From Thermoplasmata archaeon (lineage in GTDB: Archaea > Thermoplasmatota > Penumbrarchaeia > JAEHCK01), in the NCBI GenBank assembly GCA_020696345.1, contig JAEHCK010000043.1:1-33898 (forward strand): a DNA stretch of 33,898 nucleotides, read 5' to 3'. The stretch's first letter is position 1; each line of letters starts with the position of its first letter. Below the pieces are notes generated by a model. The model did not search any database. It was not told the origin of the DNA and saw nothing but the letters and a program-made list of their open reading frames with translations. The translations under genes and the position numbers were made by a program. Positions 23,706 through 32,791 of this stretch are shown piece after piece.

Positions 23706-24468
23706 GAACCTAAATATGAATATGCATTACCGAAATGGATGTATGCTTTGCCAGCGTCGGTTCCGCTATCGTCGTTGTAAGGGGCGCCAATGATAACATC
23801 GTTGTAACCGTCGTTATTCACATCACCAGCATCGGAAACCGAAAAACCTAACTTGTCACCCCCAGTCTCAGCTGTTACTGTGTAATCCGCGCTGCCTGCT
23901 GCCGTGGGTATGGAGCCATCGCCATAGAATACGTAGGCCCGGCCAGTATCAGAGCTGTAATCCGGTGCACCGACAATGATTTCGTTATAATCACTGTTAT
24001 CAAAATCTCCGGCACCCGAGACAGAATGCCCAAACCGGTCACCAGTATTCTCACCGGTTAATGTAACGCTTGCATCCGCGGCCGTATAACTGCTGCTCCA
24101 AGACGCCCTACCATAGAATATGTAGGCTTTACCGTTGTCACCAGCTTCAGGTGCACCGATAATGATGTCGTCCTTGGTATCTGAGTTCACATTACCGAGA
24201 TCAGACACATCCCAGCCAAAATGGTCGCCTGCACTTGCACCGTAGATCGAGACATTGGCGTTTGCGGCATTGATATCGTTCAATCTTATGGCAGGGTATC
24301 CGAAAAATATGTAGACTGCGCCTGCACCCGCCTTTGAGCCATCCGCAGAATCATTGTACGGCGCACCCACGATCAGGTCATCATTGCCGTCATTGTTCAT
24401 ATCTCCTGCATGACTCACATTCCACCCGAAGCCATCACCGTTGTCAGCACTTACACCGATGACAAGGT
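23690..24468 (-). pseudogene. Orphan FG-GAP propeller remnant downstream of gene B
   Basis: The open frame from a GTG at 24418 encodes 242 aa with four FG-GAP motifs. Homology to A and B begins earlier, at about 24468 (LVIGVSADNGDGFGW, compared with LVTGVGKESGDKFGW in B). It lacks a signal sequence, the rest of the propeller and a membrane anchor, and it ends in intergenic repeat DNA. It is therefore a displaced C-terminal piece of an A/B-type gene, not an independent protein. Its first 470 bp are a diverged direct repeat of 27028-27499 inside gene B. It preserves the uninterrupted form of the blade that carries module 2 in A. It could act as a donor for recombination. Confidence 0.8.
23999..24468 (-). 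repeat. Direct repeat DR2 (FG-GAP segment) flanking the gene B cassette
   Basis: About 470 bp encoding LVIGV through GAGDFD aligns without obvious large gaps to 27028-27499. By eye, identity is around 85-90%. The stop codon of gene B (24451-24453) lies inside its edge, read in a different frame from the original FG-GAP coding. Confidence 0.8.
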
Positions 24469-27400
24469 GTGAGAGGGGCTCGGCCCTGATTTTTTCCGCG
24501 GTTTCTTTCGAAATATGATAAATAATACTAAAAATCCAATTACAGGAATGACAGCATCCGAGAACTCAGGGATGGTATAACAAGTGATGTCTTGGTAGTC
24601 AGATTGGGTTCCGATATCCGATCTTAGAATCCAATTGTTTCCCCCGTCGATGGACATGTAGACCTGACCATTTCCCTCCAAGACGTAAATGTAGTCATAA
24701 CGAGTATCTATGCATATTCCAATGTATATAGAGGTTCCAATATCAGATAGTTGCGAAAAAGTGTCACCATAGTCTATTGAACGATAGACCTCGCCGGAAC
24801 CTTCTAGAACAAAGATATAGCCATTTGAATCAATGGCAATATCTTCGACATCGGTGCCTGAACTTGCATCTCCGAGGGCAGTCCAGGTATCGCCACTGTC
24901 TGAAGAAGTATAGATCACCCCAATTCCGGTGACGACGTATAGGTCGTTATTTGAATAATTAGCTTCTATCCCAACAATTGTATTTCCTGAGTCGCCTTTG
25001 GTCGTAAATGACGACCCGCTATCTATTGACATATACACTATACCAGTCGATATCACTAAGAATATGTCATCGTTATTGTTTATGGTCATGTCCACCCCAT
25101 TAGCAGCCCCAGCAAATGCGTCTCCGCGAAGGTTCCAGGTCTGGCCATTGTTTGTAGAACAATAAACCTCGCCACTGTCCTCGAAAGCATAGATATCACT
25201 GTTGCTCCGATTCATGCAGATAGCAACGAAATTGTTACCTGCATCACCCATATTAGTGAATGATTTTCCACCATCGGTAGATTCACATATTTCACCACTG
25301 GTCTCTATAACGAAAATATCTGAGTCTCTTATCACCGCATTTGTGGAGGAAATCGCACTGAAAGAAGCCACTGTGTCAGGGCTCTGAACCGTGATATTAC
25401 TTGCTCCGTTTATCTTCGCGCCTACAGTATCGCCTAGAGTAGCTGTTGCGGATATGTTGTACATGACCAGAAGATACTCGGGATTGGCGTTTTGAACATG
25501 TATAGACAATCCAGAAAAGGTGTAATTTCCTCCGGAATAGGTTCCTGTTCCGAGATATATGTCAATCCCTGAATCGTACTCGCCGTCTTCGTCCACGTCA
25601 TCCCAGAGTGTCGCCTCTGAAATGTCGGATTCTGCTGAGCTTGTTCCAGTGCGGTTCACATCTATCTCAGTGACCTCAATCCAACCGTAGTCGGCGGACA
25701 GAGTGAGATTCAGCATCACCACATTTGTCTCGCCCTGAAAGACGGTGGAAGGTGCCTGATCCTCACCGGTCACGGTCAGAGAGGCCGCAAAGTTCATATG
25801 CGCTCTTGTTCGTTGGCTCACGTCCGAACCGCCAGTATTGTCCCAGTCGCTCGCGCTGTTCGTATCAGAACTGGTTTTGTCCCTACCCGCCGAATCCGAC
25901 CCGCTTGGTGCAGTCAGGGTTCCAGTCCAAGAGTTCTCCGAAGCGGAATCCGAGGGGCAGCTTTGAACGTCGCCACCGCTTCCATACTGCATATAGTCCA
26001 ATCCCATGTCGTTACCGCTATACTTCAGTAGGACGTCGTCACCGATGTTGTTGAACTCTGTGGTTCCAATGTAGATCGTACCATTTCCGTCCGAGAAATC
26101 TGTGTCATCGGCACCGGCTCCCGCCATAAGCACAAGATAGACATCATTCGGGACAACTAGAGATGAAGATCTTTTCCAGGTGAACCCATCCTGATCGGAA
26201 AGAACGATTCCGTTTATGTCGATAGAATCTCCACCATTATAGAGTTCCACCCATTCATTTGTTGTGAGCGGAGAAACCTCGTTTATAACCAATCTAGGCC
26301 TATTGTAGAACAAATCACCCCAATCACTCGGGTCATCTTCACGACCGTTTGTTGCACCCGAACCAGTCGCGTCTGGCCAATAGTAATAGACACTTCCGGA
26401 AGAATTGTAGATATGTACACAGAAGCCCCCAATGTCGCCATCGGATGGTGTGCTGCTGCCAAATGCGTATGTGAGCGGTATCTTGAACTCGTACGTCACA
26501 TATGTATCGGAGTCATCGCCATTGGCGTCCCATGTCCCTTCTCCCCATCCCTGATCCCAGCCGCTGTCGGTGCCTCTGGATTCTGCAAGGTTGGAGCTGC
26601 CAGTTGACTTTGTCGCTTTGAACTTATAGTCGTCAGTTTGAGGAGCTGTGCCATCATCATGATTCGTGTCAAACACAATTTCAGCGAAGTCACTGTTACT
26701 CCCACTTCCAGTTGGCTGTGAAAGAACCTCCACTGCCACGTACAGATTGGTGCTGTCGTAGACGACATACGTCTTGATGTACGAGCTGTATGTGTCTGTC
26801 TTCGCTGTCGTTGTCCAATCAATCTCATTGACCTCGTCAATTACACCATCGATAGTGATATCGATTGTACCTCCGTCTGGTGCGACGAGCCCATAGCCAC
26901 CATTTGCATCCGCATAGTGTCTAGTACCTCGATGTACAGGAAAGCTTCGAGTGGTCACATTCGCTGTTACAACCTCATCAGAAAAATCCCGCGTTGAATC
27001 GTCCCAACTCGAGGTCATGAAATACGCATCAAAATCCCCGGCACCCGAGACAGAGTGTCCGAACCGATCTCCGCTGCCTTCACCGGTTATAGTAATGCTT
27101 GCATCCGCGGAGGTATAACTGCTGCTCCAGGATGACCTGCCGTAGAATATGTAGGCTTTGCCGTTGTCACCAGCTTCCGGTGCGCCGATTATAATGTCAT
27201 CCTTGGTATCGGAATCAACATTGCCGAGGTCCGACACATCCCAGCCGAAATGGTCGCCTGCACTGGCGCCGTAGATCGTGACATTGGCATTTGCGGCATT
27301 GATATCGTTCGAACCGATACTCGGATATCCAAAGAATATGTAAGCTGCGCCTGCATCTGCCTTCGAGCCATCGGCTGAATCATTGTATGGCGCTCCGACG

Positions 27401-30400
27401 ATCATATCGTCGTAGCTGTCATTGTTCACATCACCGGCATAACTCACATTCCACCCGAACTTATCCCCCGATTCCTTACCAACACCGGTCACCAGGTCCA
27501 TCAACGAGTAGCTACTAGCACGCATGCCGCCACTTAGATCCAATTTGTTCGTTGATGAACTATTATCGATCATTTGTTCTGAATTATCTTGTGAATTACC
27601 GTTCCAATCGGAGATGAGTAAATATGTATCAAAGCCAAGTGAACCGTTATAGCCATTTTCTGGCAGCTGAAAGCATGTCTCCAGACGCTGTGTATCGATT
27701 GCTGCCGGCACGGCCTCGATAAATTCCCAGGACCAACCGAGGTTACTATTATGTTTGTAATAATTTTTACTCAGTAAAATATTATTTTTACCGGTAATTT
27801 GTATTCTATACTCGGCCCCGAACGGTAACCATTCGGGCCGATAGCCAGTGAATGGATTGCGATCCAGATCCAAAAATATATGTACTACATCCTCGCCAAG
27901 ACGCTCCGGTAACTGCAGCTCTTTGGGCAGTTCGGTGGTGATATGTGGGTTGCGATCATCCATATCCACATAATTCGGGCAGTCATCGCCATCGATGTCA
28001 TCATCTATAGTATCCTCGATACCATCATTATCGAAGTCCTCTTCGAACCCGGGTTCATCGGAATCTGGGATGCCATCGGAATCAGAATCAATTTTGACTG
28101 ATCCATCTGACTTTTGTGAGTCGTGTAAAAATAGTGAATTGACCGGAATTGCGGTTCCACCCATCATTTCACCCTGTACCGAGGTGTAAAAATAAACGGT
28201 GTCGTCCTGGAGTAAATATCGAGAATTATGAATATTTACATTTTCGTTTTGTACTGGTTCAGGATCAAGATCGATTTTTGGCTCCACTCCTAACCAATCT
28301 CCGAATGCACCGTCGATGGTGATATCCTCGGGCGGCCGGATCAAATAACACTTCTTGTAACCATCATTTTCAATTGAAATAATGCCAGATGATACCTGCA
28401 CATCATGGAGCGACATGCCGAAAGAAAGACCGGGTTCTACATTATTATTCAGCTCCCCGGTAACTTTAAAAGTTCTCTGCTCATCTATTAATAGTTCTAT
28501 CGGGGGATCGATCTCAAAAGTAATTGTCCTCTCTTGAAAGTTTGCATCGCCCCCTGGAGTCACTATCTGATAGTCTCCATAGGCCATATTATTATCAAGA
28601 TCCATCATCGAGAACTTACTTATATCATCGATCTGTGCCGAGCCTTCTAAGGTGAAGGAAAAACCCTCAATGGTCATGTCGTCATTGACTGCACTCAACT
28701 TCAGATTCATGATATCAAATGTGTTCAGATCCACCGCAATCACATCACTTAATGTGATATCTGATCTTATGCTCAATGTACCCGCGCCAGGGTTTACATT
28801 GGTATCGGAATGATCAATTGAACCCAGATTGTCCATCATCTGGAAATGTACGTTAATATCTTTATCTATGTTCCCACCCGCTGGTCTTACTTGAATTTTA
28901 GCTTCCAGTGATCTACTATCACATTTTGCATTTATATTGTTTGAATACTCCCAGCCGTTCCAGTCATCTTGAGATCTGCGCCGGTCGAATTTGTACGAGC
29001 TTGCTTTTTTAATATTGTTGTTGTATCCTTGGACCTCCAGCATCTCGTCAGCGCCCAGAGCTGAAATTTGATACCCGGTTGAATTATCGTTATCATGATC
29101 AATGAATATGAACGCTCTATCGGCTCCGTGCTTGGTTAATTCCGAGGTTTCTGTGCCATTCAAGATATTACCTTTCACATCCATATAGAAAAAGATATCA
29201 TCATTTTCAATAATGGCGCTGTAATATTCTATATCCACATTGGGATTCTCCACCAGACCTCGGTCATGAAACATTGTTTGCCCCGACCAATCTGCGAATT
29301 TACCATCTACGGACATAGATTCTTCAATAGGCATTTCAAATAAAAATAGAACCATAGGTAAAATAAAGATAATTGAAGCAATTAATAATGATGCAACTTT
29401 TTGTTGGCGGCTTCGCAACATGAGAATATTGATCGAACGATTTTTTTCGCTCAATAACGGCATACCATTGCCATTGGTCATCCCGTTGCCGTTTGTCAGG
29501 CCGTTGCCGTTTGTCAGGCCGTTGCCGTTTGTCAGGCCGTTACCGTTTGTCAAATCGTTACCGTTTGTCAGGCCGTTGCCGTTTGTCAGGCCGTTGCCGT
29601 TTGTCAGGCCGTTGCCGTTTGTCAGGCCGTTACCGTTTGTCAAACCGTTACCGTTTGTCAGGCCGTTGCCGTTTGTCAGGCCGTTGCCGTTTGTCAGGCC
29701 GTTACCGTTTGTCAAACCGTTACCGTTTGTCAGGCCGTTTCCGTTTGTAAGACCTCTACGGTTGAATAAACCGTTGCCGTTTGTTATACCGTTCCCGTTC
29801 GTAAGACCTCTACCGGTGGTTAAACCGCTGCCGTTTGTTATACCGTTCCCGTTCGTAAGACCTCTACCGGTGGTTAAACCGTTGGTGCTGACCAGGCCAT
29901 TATCATGGGCAGGGACGCGTTGAAACCCGACTGTTACAGAATCATTAACACTTAAACGGCGTTGACGAGCCAGAACATCTGCAAGACAATTGCCATTTGC
30001 CAAACCTCTCGGATTGGACAGGCCTTGATGGTTACCCAAACCCGAAACAAAACCCGGACTTTTTGCTAAACCGTTACCATTTACCACCCCTCTCGGGCTC
30101 GACAGACCTTTTTGAATTTTCTCCGGACCACCGTGAAGTTGTTGGGTTATCTCAAGATCGGGTTTTGATGATATTGATGATGATTCTTTGGGTTGTTTGA
30201 CCGTGCGCGACAGCGAGGATCTAATATTTGGTTTTGTTTGTTTTTGTTGAAAATCGGAAATACCGGCCGACTGTTCCTTCAATTTCGAGAGCATTTCGGG
30301 ACTGGGTTTTGCCGATACCCCCGGTTTGCTCTTTTCATCCCCAAGAACTTTAAAATCTCGGCCCAAGCCACCTTTAACGGGAGGTTTATTTTTCCCGAAT

Positions 30401-30525
30401 TCAAGAATCACCTCAACCATTTTTTCTTTTGGCCAGTATAAATGAAACTTGATGCCTTTGTCCAATGCCAATCCGATCAGAGCTGGTTTGGACATTGATG
30501 ATAAATCTTTTTTATCTTGACCCAT
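24451..30525 (-). CDS. Giant surface protein B: HeH/Rho_N-like domain, truncated propeller, replaced C-terminus with Asp-box repeats, PEF-CTERM
   Basis: The 2024-aa paralogue of A has a HeH/Rho_N-like N-terminus (1-50), linker, about 16 NGLTNG hexapeptides (256-350), membrane helix (377-399), two CBM9-like domains (about 407 and 738), calcium loops (808-842) and FG-GAP blades (1021-1166). It matches A closely up to GAGDFD in the third blade, then changes abruptly at 1167. The new part has a CBM9-like domain (ITIDGVIDEVNEIDW), a lamin-tail-like domain (RLVINEVSP, NEWVELYN; about 1412-1510), and six Asp-box/BNR-type repeats such as CESTDGGKSFTNMGD and TSSDSGDTWTALGD (about 1732-1978). It ends with IPEFSDAVIP, a helix and RKKPRKK, a PEF-CTERM-like signal. 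The last seven codons come from a frame-shifted FG-GAP remnant. Three blades cannot close a seven-bladed propeller, so the FG-GAP part may be non-functional. Confidence 0.83.
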   Translation of the reverse strand: MGQDKKDLSSMSKPALIGLALDKGIKFHLYWPKEKMVEVILEFGKNKPPVKGGLGRDFKVLGDEKSKPGVSAKPSPEMLSKLKEQSAGISDFQQKQTKPNIRSSLSRTVKQPKESSSISSKPDLEITQQLHGGPEKIQKGLSSPRGVVNGNGLAKSPGFVSGLGNHQGLSNPRGLANGNCLADVLARQRRLSVNDSVTVGFQRVPAHDNGLVSTNGLTTGRGLTNGNGITNGSGLTTGRGLTNGNGITNGNGLFNRRGLTNGNGLTNGNGLTNGNGLTNGNGLTNGNGLTNGNGLTNGNGLTNGNGLTNGNGLTNGNGLTNGNDLTNGNGLTNGNGLTNGNGLTNGNGMTNGNGMPLLSEKNRSINILMLRSRQQKVASLLIASIIFILPMVLFLFEMPIEESMSVDGKFADWSGQTMFHDRGLVENPNVDIEYYSAIIENDDIFFYMDVKGNILNGTETSELTKHGADRAFIFIDHDNDNSTGYQISALGADEMLEVQGYNNNIKKASSYKFDRRRSQDDWNGWEYSNNINAKCDSRSLEAKIQVRPAGGNIDKDINVHFQMMDNLGSIDHSDTNVNPGAGTLSIRSDITLSDVIAVDLNTFDIMNLKLSAVNDDMTIEGFSFTLEGSAQIDDISKFSMMDLDNNMAYGDYQIVTPGGDANFQERTITFEIDPPIELLIDEQRTFKVTGELNNNVEPGLSFGMSLHDVQVSSGIISIENDGYKKCYLIRPPEDITIDGAFGDWLGVEPKIDLDPEPVQNENVNIHNSRYLLQDDTVYFYTSVQGEMMGGTAIPVNSLFLHDSQKSDGSVKIDSDSDGIPDSDEPGFEEDFDNDGIEDTIDDDIDGDDCPNYVDMDDRNPHITTELPKELQLPERLGEDVVHIFLDLDRNPFTGYRPEWLPFGAEYRIQITGKNNILLSKNYYKHNSNLGWSWEFIEAVPAAIDTQRLETCFQLPENGYNGSLGFDTYLLISDWNGNSQDNSEQMIDNSSSTNKLDLSGGMRASSYSLMDLVTGVGKESGDKFGWNVSYAGDVNNDSYDDMIVGAPYNDSADGSKADAGAAYIFFGYPSIGSNDINAANANVTIYGASAGDHFGWDVSDLGNVDSDTKDDIIIGAPEAGDNGKAYIFYGRSSWSSSYTSADASITITGEGSGDRFGHSVSGAGDFDAYFMTSSWDDSTRDFSDEVVTANVTTRSFPVHRGTRHYADANGGYGLVAPDGGTIDITIDGVIDEVNEIDWTTTAKTDTYSSYIKTYVVYDSTNLYVAVEVLSQPTGSGSNSDFAEIVFDTNHDDGTAPQTDDYKFKATKSTGSSNLAESRGTDSGWDQGWGEGTWDANGDDSDTYVTYEFKIPLTYAFGSSTPSDGDIGGFCVHIYNSSGSVYYYWPDATGSGATNGREDDPSDWGDLFYNRPRLVINEVSPLTTNEWVELYNGGDSIDINGIVLSDQDGFTWKRSSSLVVPNDVYLVLMAGAGADDTDFSDGNGTIYIGTTEFNNIGDDVLLKYSGNDMGLDYMQYGSGGDVQSCPSDSASENSWTGTLTAPSGSDSAGRDKTSSDTNSASDWDNTGGSDVSQRTRAHMNFAASLTVTGEDQAPSTVFQGETNVVMLNLTLSADYGWIEVTEIDVNRTGTSSAESDISEATLWDDVDEDGEYDSGIDIYLGTGTYSGGNYTFSGLSIHVQNANPEYLLVMYNISATATLGDTVGAKINGASNITVQSPDTVASFSAISSTNAVIRDSDIFVIETSGEICESTDGGKSFTNMGDAGNNFVAICMNRSNSDIYAFEDSGEVYCSTNNGQTWNLRGDAFAGAANGVDMTINNNDDIFLVISTGIVYMSIDSGSSFTTKGDSGNTIVGIEANYSNNDLYVVTGIGVIYTSSDSGDTWTALGDASSGTDVEDIAIDSNGYIFVLEGSGEVYRSIDYGDTFSQLSDIGTSIYIGICIDTRYDYIYVLEGNGQVYMSIDGGNNWILRSDIGTQSDYQDITCYTIPEFSDAVIPVIGFLVLFIIFRKKPRKKSGPSPSHTLSSV
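24469..27027 (-). other. 2.56-kb C-terminal replacement cassette in gene B
   Basis: This segment runs from the codon after GAGDFD to the codons after RKKPRKKSGPSP. It is in frame with the upstream part, carries its own anchor, and has no counterpart in A. Its codon use looks more GC-rich in the middle (about 25780-26000) than the flanks. No transposase, integrase or obvious terminal inverted repeat is visible; the boundaries are instead two copies of the FG-GAP segment. Confidence 0.75.
27028..27499 (-). repeat. Direct repeat DR1 (FG-GAP segment) inside gene B
   Basis: This segment encodes DLVTGV through GAGDFD and aligns to 23999-24468. It is the gene-proximal copy flanking the cassette and is also homologous to the corresponding part of gene A. 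Confidence 0.8.
29475..29757 (-). repeat. 18-bp coding minisatellite (NGLTNG) in gene B, about 16 units
   Basis: Almost identical units of CCGTTGCCGTTTGTCAGG (plus strand) encode NGLTNG. Variant units GTCAAATCGTTACC / GTCAAACCGTTACC recur at about 29550, 29639 and 29711, which gives a higher-order period of five then four units. The near identity points to recent expansion. The array lies in the cytoplasmic linker just before the membrane helix. Confidence 0.9.
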
Positions 30526-30830
30526 CGATGATCATCTCTAATTTTCAATCTATTCCAAAAACATGTTGAATCTCAATAATACCAATATTATAGTATCTTT
30601 AAAATAAAAACCTTATATATACATTCTGTAAAAGAAAGTACATTATTTCTATAATGATTTTTGTTCATCTCTATTAAGGTTTTTACATATGTATTATGTA
30701 TAAATATATGAAAACATATCAGCAGATTTACGGGCAGAGATATAATTAAAGCATTTTAATTTAAAACCGTAAAAATAGCCTAAAGGGATTGAAAAACTAA
30801 GAAGAAATGGCAAAAATATATGAAACTATC
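30526..30830 (-). repeat. Upstream region of gene B, duplicated upstream of gene A
   Basis: This is the counterpart of 23226-23530. Conserved blocks include the leader GAGATGAT, TATATATAAG and a more distal ACCTTAATAGAGATGAAC-type block. No gene is present in 30526-30917. Confidence 0.8.
30611..30621 (-). promoter_or_regulatory. TATA box of gene B
   Basis: TGTATATATAAGG on the minus strand lies 86 bp upstream of the ATG at 30525, the same spacing as for gene A. Confidence 0.6.
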
Positions 30831-30837
30831 CAAACCT

Positions 30838-30917
30838 AAAGGAAAAGTAAAAAGGCAAAATGTAAAAGGCAAAAGTTCTGATCACTTTTAAGATTTAACT
30901 TTTCAAATTTAACTTTT
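30838..30917. repeat. AAAAGTTAAAAG/CTTTTAACTTTT inverted repeat, copy 2
   Basis: AAAGGAAAAGTAAAAAGGC with further A-rich units is followed by CTTTTAAGATTTAACTTTT copies. It resembles 23643-23705 and lies between gene B's promoter region and the terminator of the winged-helix gene. Confidence 0.45.
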
Positions 30918-30961
30918 AAAAAAATGCATTTGTTCACATTTTATTTACATAGCATTTTTTT
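30918..30961 (-). terminator. AAAAAATGC...GCATTTTTT terminator-like element, copy 3
   Basis: On the minus strand, starting four bases after the winged-helix stop codon, AAAAAAATGCTATG is followed about 20 nt later by GCATTTTTTT. The 5' arm AAAAAATGCTATG equals that at 9237. Orientation relative to the gene is the same in all three copies. Confidence 0.65.
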
Positions 30962-30965
30962 ATTG

Positions 30966-31778
30966 TTATAACTCTTTCAAAAATTGTGCTTTGTTCTGTA
31001 TTATCGAACCAAACGGGTTTACCGATAATCTCAAACTTCCAACCGAAGTGCCCGACGTTATCTGAAGAAATAATACTCTATCTGTGACCCGGATTATTTT
31101 TGGGTTCACACCATCGGTTTTAAAAGATTTAATAACCCAAGTTCGGAACTCCTTTAAGATCTTCCTATGTAATACCTTCAGCTGGTCCAAAGTGTCGGTT
31201 GGATAGTATCTGCGAAATTTTCCATCGCGAACGATGGTTATCAGCTTCATGTCTTCCAGCTGATTAGTGAATGTATTAATTGATTGGTGACCAAATGATA
31301 ATGCTTCACATAACTCCTTTTGCTTGATCCCAGGTATATTACCGATCTTGATAAAAATAGTTTGTATCTTCGGTTTTGCAAGTAATGCCAATATTGGAAT
31401 TACTGATTCATCTATCATATTATTTGGATAAAAGACCCTTTGACCGCCTACTTTGCTATCTGATATTAAATGACGGTCCAATAGCAAATTCAAATGCCAG
31501 CTTATCGATGCGGGTGATAGCTCAAAATCTTTTGCGACCGTGCTTAAAGTACTGCAGGGATATTCGCATAAATATCTAAAGATATTTTGTCTGGTGCGGT
31601 TCATCAGTAAAGACCTTCCACCCAGAACAACCCATTTCTCTTCTGCTACATCTTTCTCTTTACCAATATCCAGTTTGAGTGCACGTGCAAAACCTTTGGC
31701 TTTTTTGGGTACGAATAGTTTTTGAGCCGTCATTTCAAACCCTTGTAATGTCGAATGCGAGAAGGAATAAAAAATCAT
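30966..31778 (-). CDS. Two-domain winged-helix transcriptional regulator (ArsR/MarR-like)
   Basis: The 270-aa product has two predicted winged-helix domains. The first (about 62-125) contains NIFRYLCEYPCSTLSTVAKDF, then SPASISWHLNLLLDRHLIS and a wing ending QRVFYP. The second (about 140-195) has IPGIKQKELCEALSFGHQSI, then LEDMKLITIVRDGKFRRYYP. Tandem winged helices of this layout occur in many archaeal regulators. The C-terminal 75 residues are an uncharacterised domain, possibly a sensor. Its ATG overlaps the stop of the upstream RAD55-like gene as ATGA, which supports this start and indicates translational coupling; an internal Met at residue 16 is the alternative. Its target is unknown. 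Confidence 0.8.
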   Translation of the reverse strand: MIFYSFSHSTLQGFEMTAQKLFVPKKAKGFARALKLDIGKEKDVAEEKWVVLGGRSLLMNRTRQNIFRYLCEYPCSTLSTVAKDFELSPASISWHLNLLLDRHLISDSKVGGQRVFYPNNMIDESVIPILALLAKPKIQTIFIKIGNIPGIKQKELCEALSFGHQSINTFTNQLEDMKLITIVRDGKFRRYYPTDTLDQLKVLHRKILKEFRTWVIKSFKTDGVNPKIIRVTDRVLFLQITSGTSVGSLRLSVNPFGSIIQNKAQFLKEL

Positions 31779-32647
31779 TTTCTATATTCATTCAATATAT
31801 CCTCGAGCAGTTGCTCCGGATCAACATCTTTTAGCTCATTGTCCGATAACGAGTTCAATGCATCCCTGATCCTCTTACGAACTGGGTTGGGCAATTCCAG
31901 CGCCTGTTTTTCAAATTTGCTTAAAAATTGGTTGGTAATTTTTGTAGTTTTTGGCACAGGTAAACCTGTATGTTTTACGGCCAAGCCAAGACCGCCCAGG
32001 ATCTTATAATTATGATTTTTCTCACTGTGCCTACTGCTCCTGCATTTTACTATCTGTAGGTTTCGGTTAACCACATCTGCAATTGTTCTGTATTTTAAAT
32101 GAATAATGCAGTCGGCTATATACATGGGTATGATGGTTTCTGACCCGGACAGGTCACCCATGGGCCCATGCTCCTCTAATGTGCACAGCACGGTACCCAC
32201 CTTTCGGGCTTCTTTTAGCAGGAATGAGATCAGTTCGCGTTGTTCATATTTTTCCGGAGTTGCCCAAATAACAGGAGTAAGCGGATCGATCACGATCCTG
32301 GATTTTGTGCCCTTCCATTCGTTCACGAAATCGGGGAGCTCGACCTTAATAAAATTAGAGAACTGTTCGCCACTGGCATCGATGAACACCAACCGGTCAT
32401 TCTCGATGTATTCATTAATATTCTTCCAACCCATCGCTTTAGCTTCGATAAGAATTTGTTTCTGGTTCTCATCCAGGCTGATGAACACTCCATCATCGCC
32501 AACTTCCATGCCGCGCATGATAAATTGCAGTGCAAATGTGGTCTTACCCGCGCCCGACGCACCGATCACCACGGTGGTGGAATGTTCTATGATACCACCA
32601 TCAAGCAATGGGTTTAAACCAAATACTCCACTCTGGATCTTATCCAT
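31775..32647 (-). CDS. RAD55/KaiC-like RecA-superfamily ATPase
   Basis: The 290-aa product is a single-domain KaiC/RadA-related ATPase of the kind called RAD55 family in archaea, often linked to signalling. The opening QSGVFGLNPLLDGGI is typical of KaiC-like domains. Walker A is GASGAGKT (29-36), and the Walker B strand is SRIVIDPLTPV. A glutamate-containing loop (LDENQKQI) follows the first strand. The C-terminal 80 residues are helical. I chose ATG 32647; the frame stays open upstream to 32851, but that extension overlaps the nadK start region and is hydrophobic and non-conserved in appearance. It forms an operon with the downstream winged-helix gene (4-nt overlap) and is divergent from nadK. 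A role in regulating that transcription factor is inferred only. Confidence 0.82.
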   Translation of the reverse strand: MDKIQSGVFGLNPLLDGGIIEHSTTVVIGASGAGKTTFALQFIMRGMEVGDDGVFISLDENQKQILIEAKAMGWKNINEYIENDRLVFIDASGEQFSNFIKVELPDFVNEWKGTKSRIVIDPLTPVIWATPEKYEQRELISFLLKEARKVGTVLCTLEEHGPMGDLSGSETIIPMYIADCIIHLKYRTIADVVNRNLQIVKCRSSRHSEKNHNYKILGGLGLAVKHTGLPVPKTTKITNQFLSKFEKQALELPNPVRKRIRDALNSLSDNELKDVDPEQLLEDILNEYRK

Positions 32648-32791
32648 ATTGCTATCGCCAATCCTTATCTTACGCAAAAAAGTAGTATAAGATAGATAGT
32701 AATTAAATATTAATTTTTGGGTGAGTAGAAAATTAAATATAATAAATAACAGATTCAATACATAAAAGAGTTCCAGAGGAGAGGAAGTGAT

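Noticed and set aside
24469..27027. Cassette as a classical transposon
   Set aside because: No transposase, no terminal inverted repeats and no short target duplication. The flanks are long diverged gene segments instead.
29420..29923. 167-aa plus-strand frame with LPFVRP repeats
   Set aside because: It is the antisense reading of the NGLTNG minisatellite in gene B.
32106..32690. 194-aa plus-strand frame
   Set aside because: It is the antisense shadow of the RAD55-like gene, whose Walker motifs identify the coding strand.
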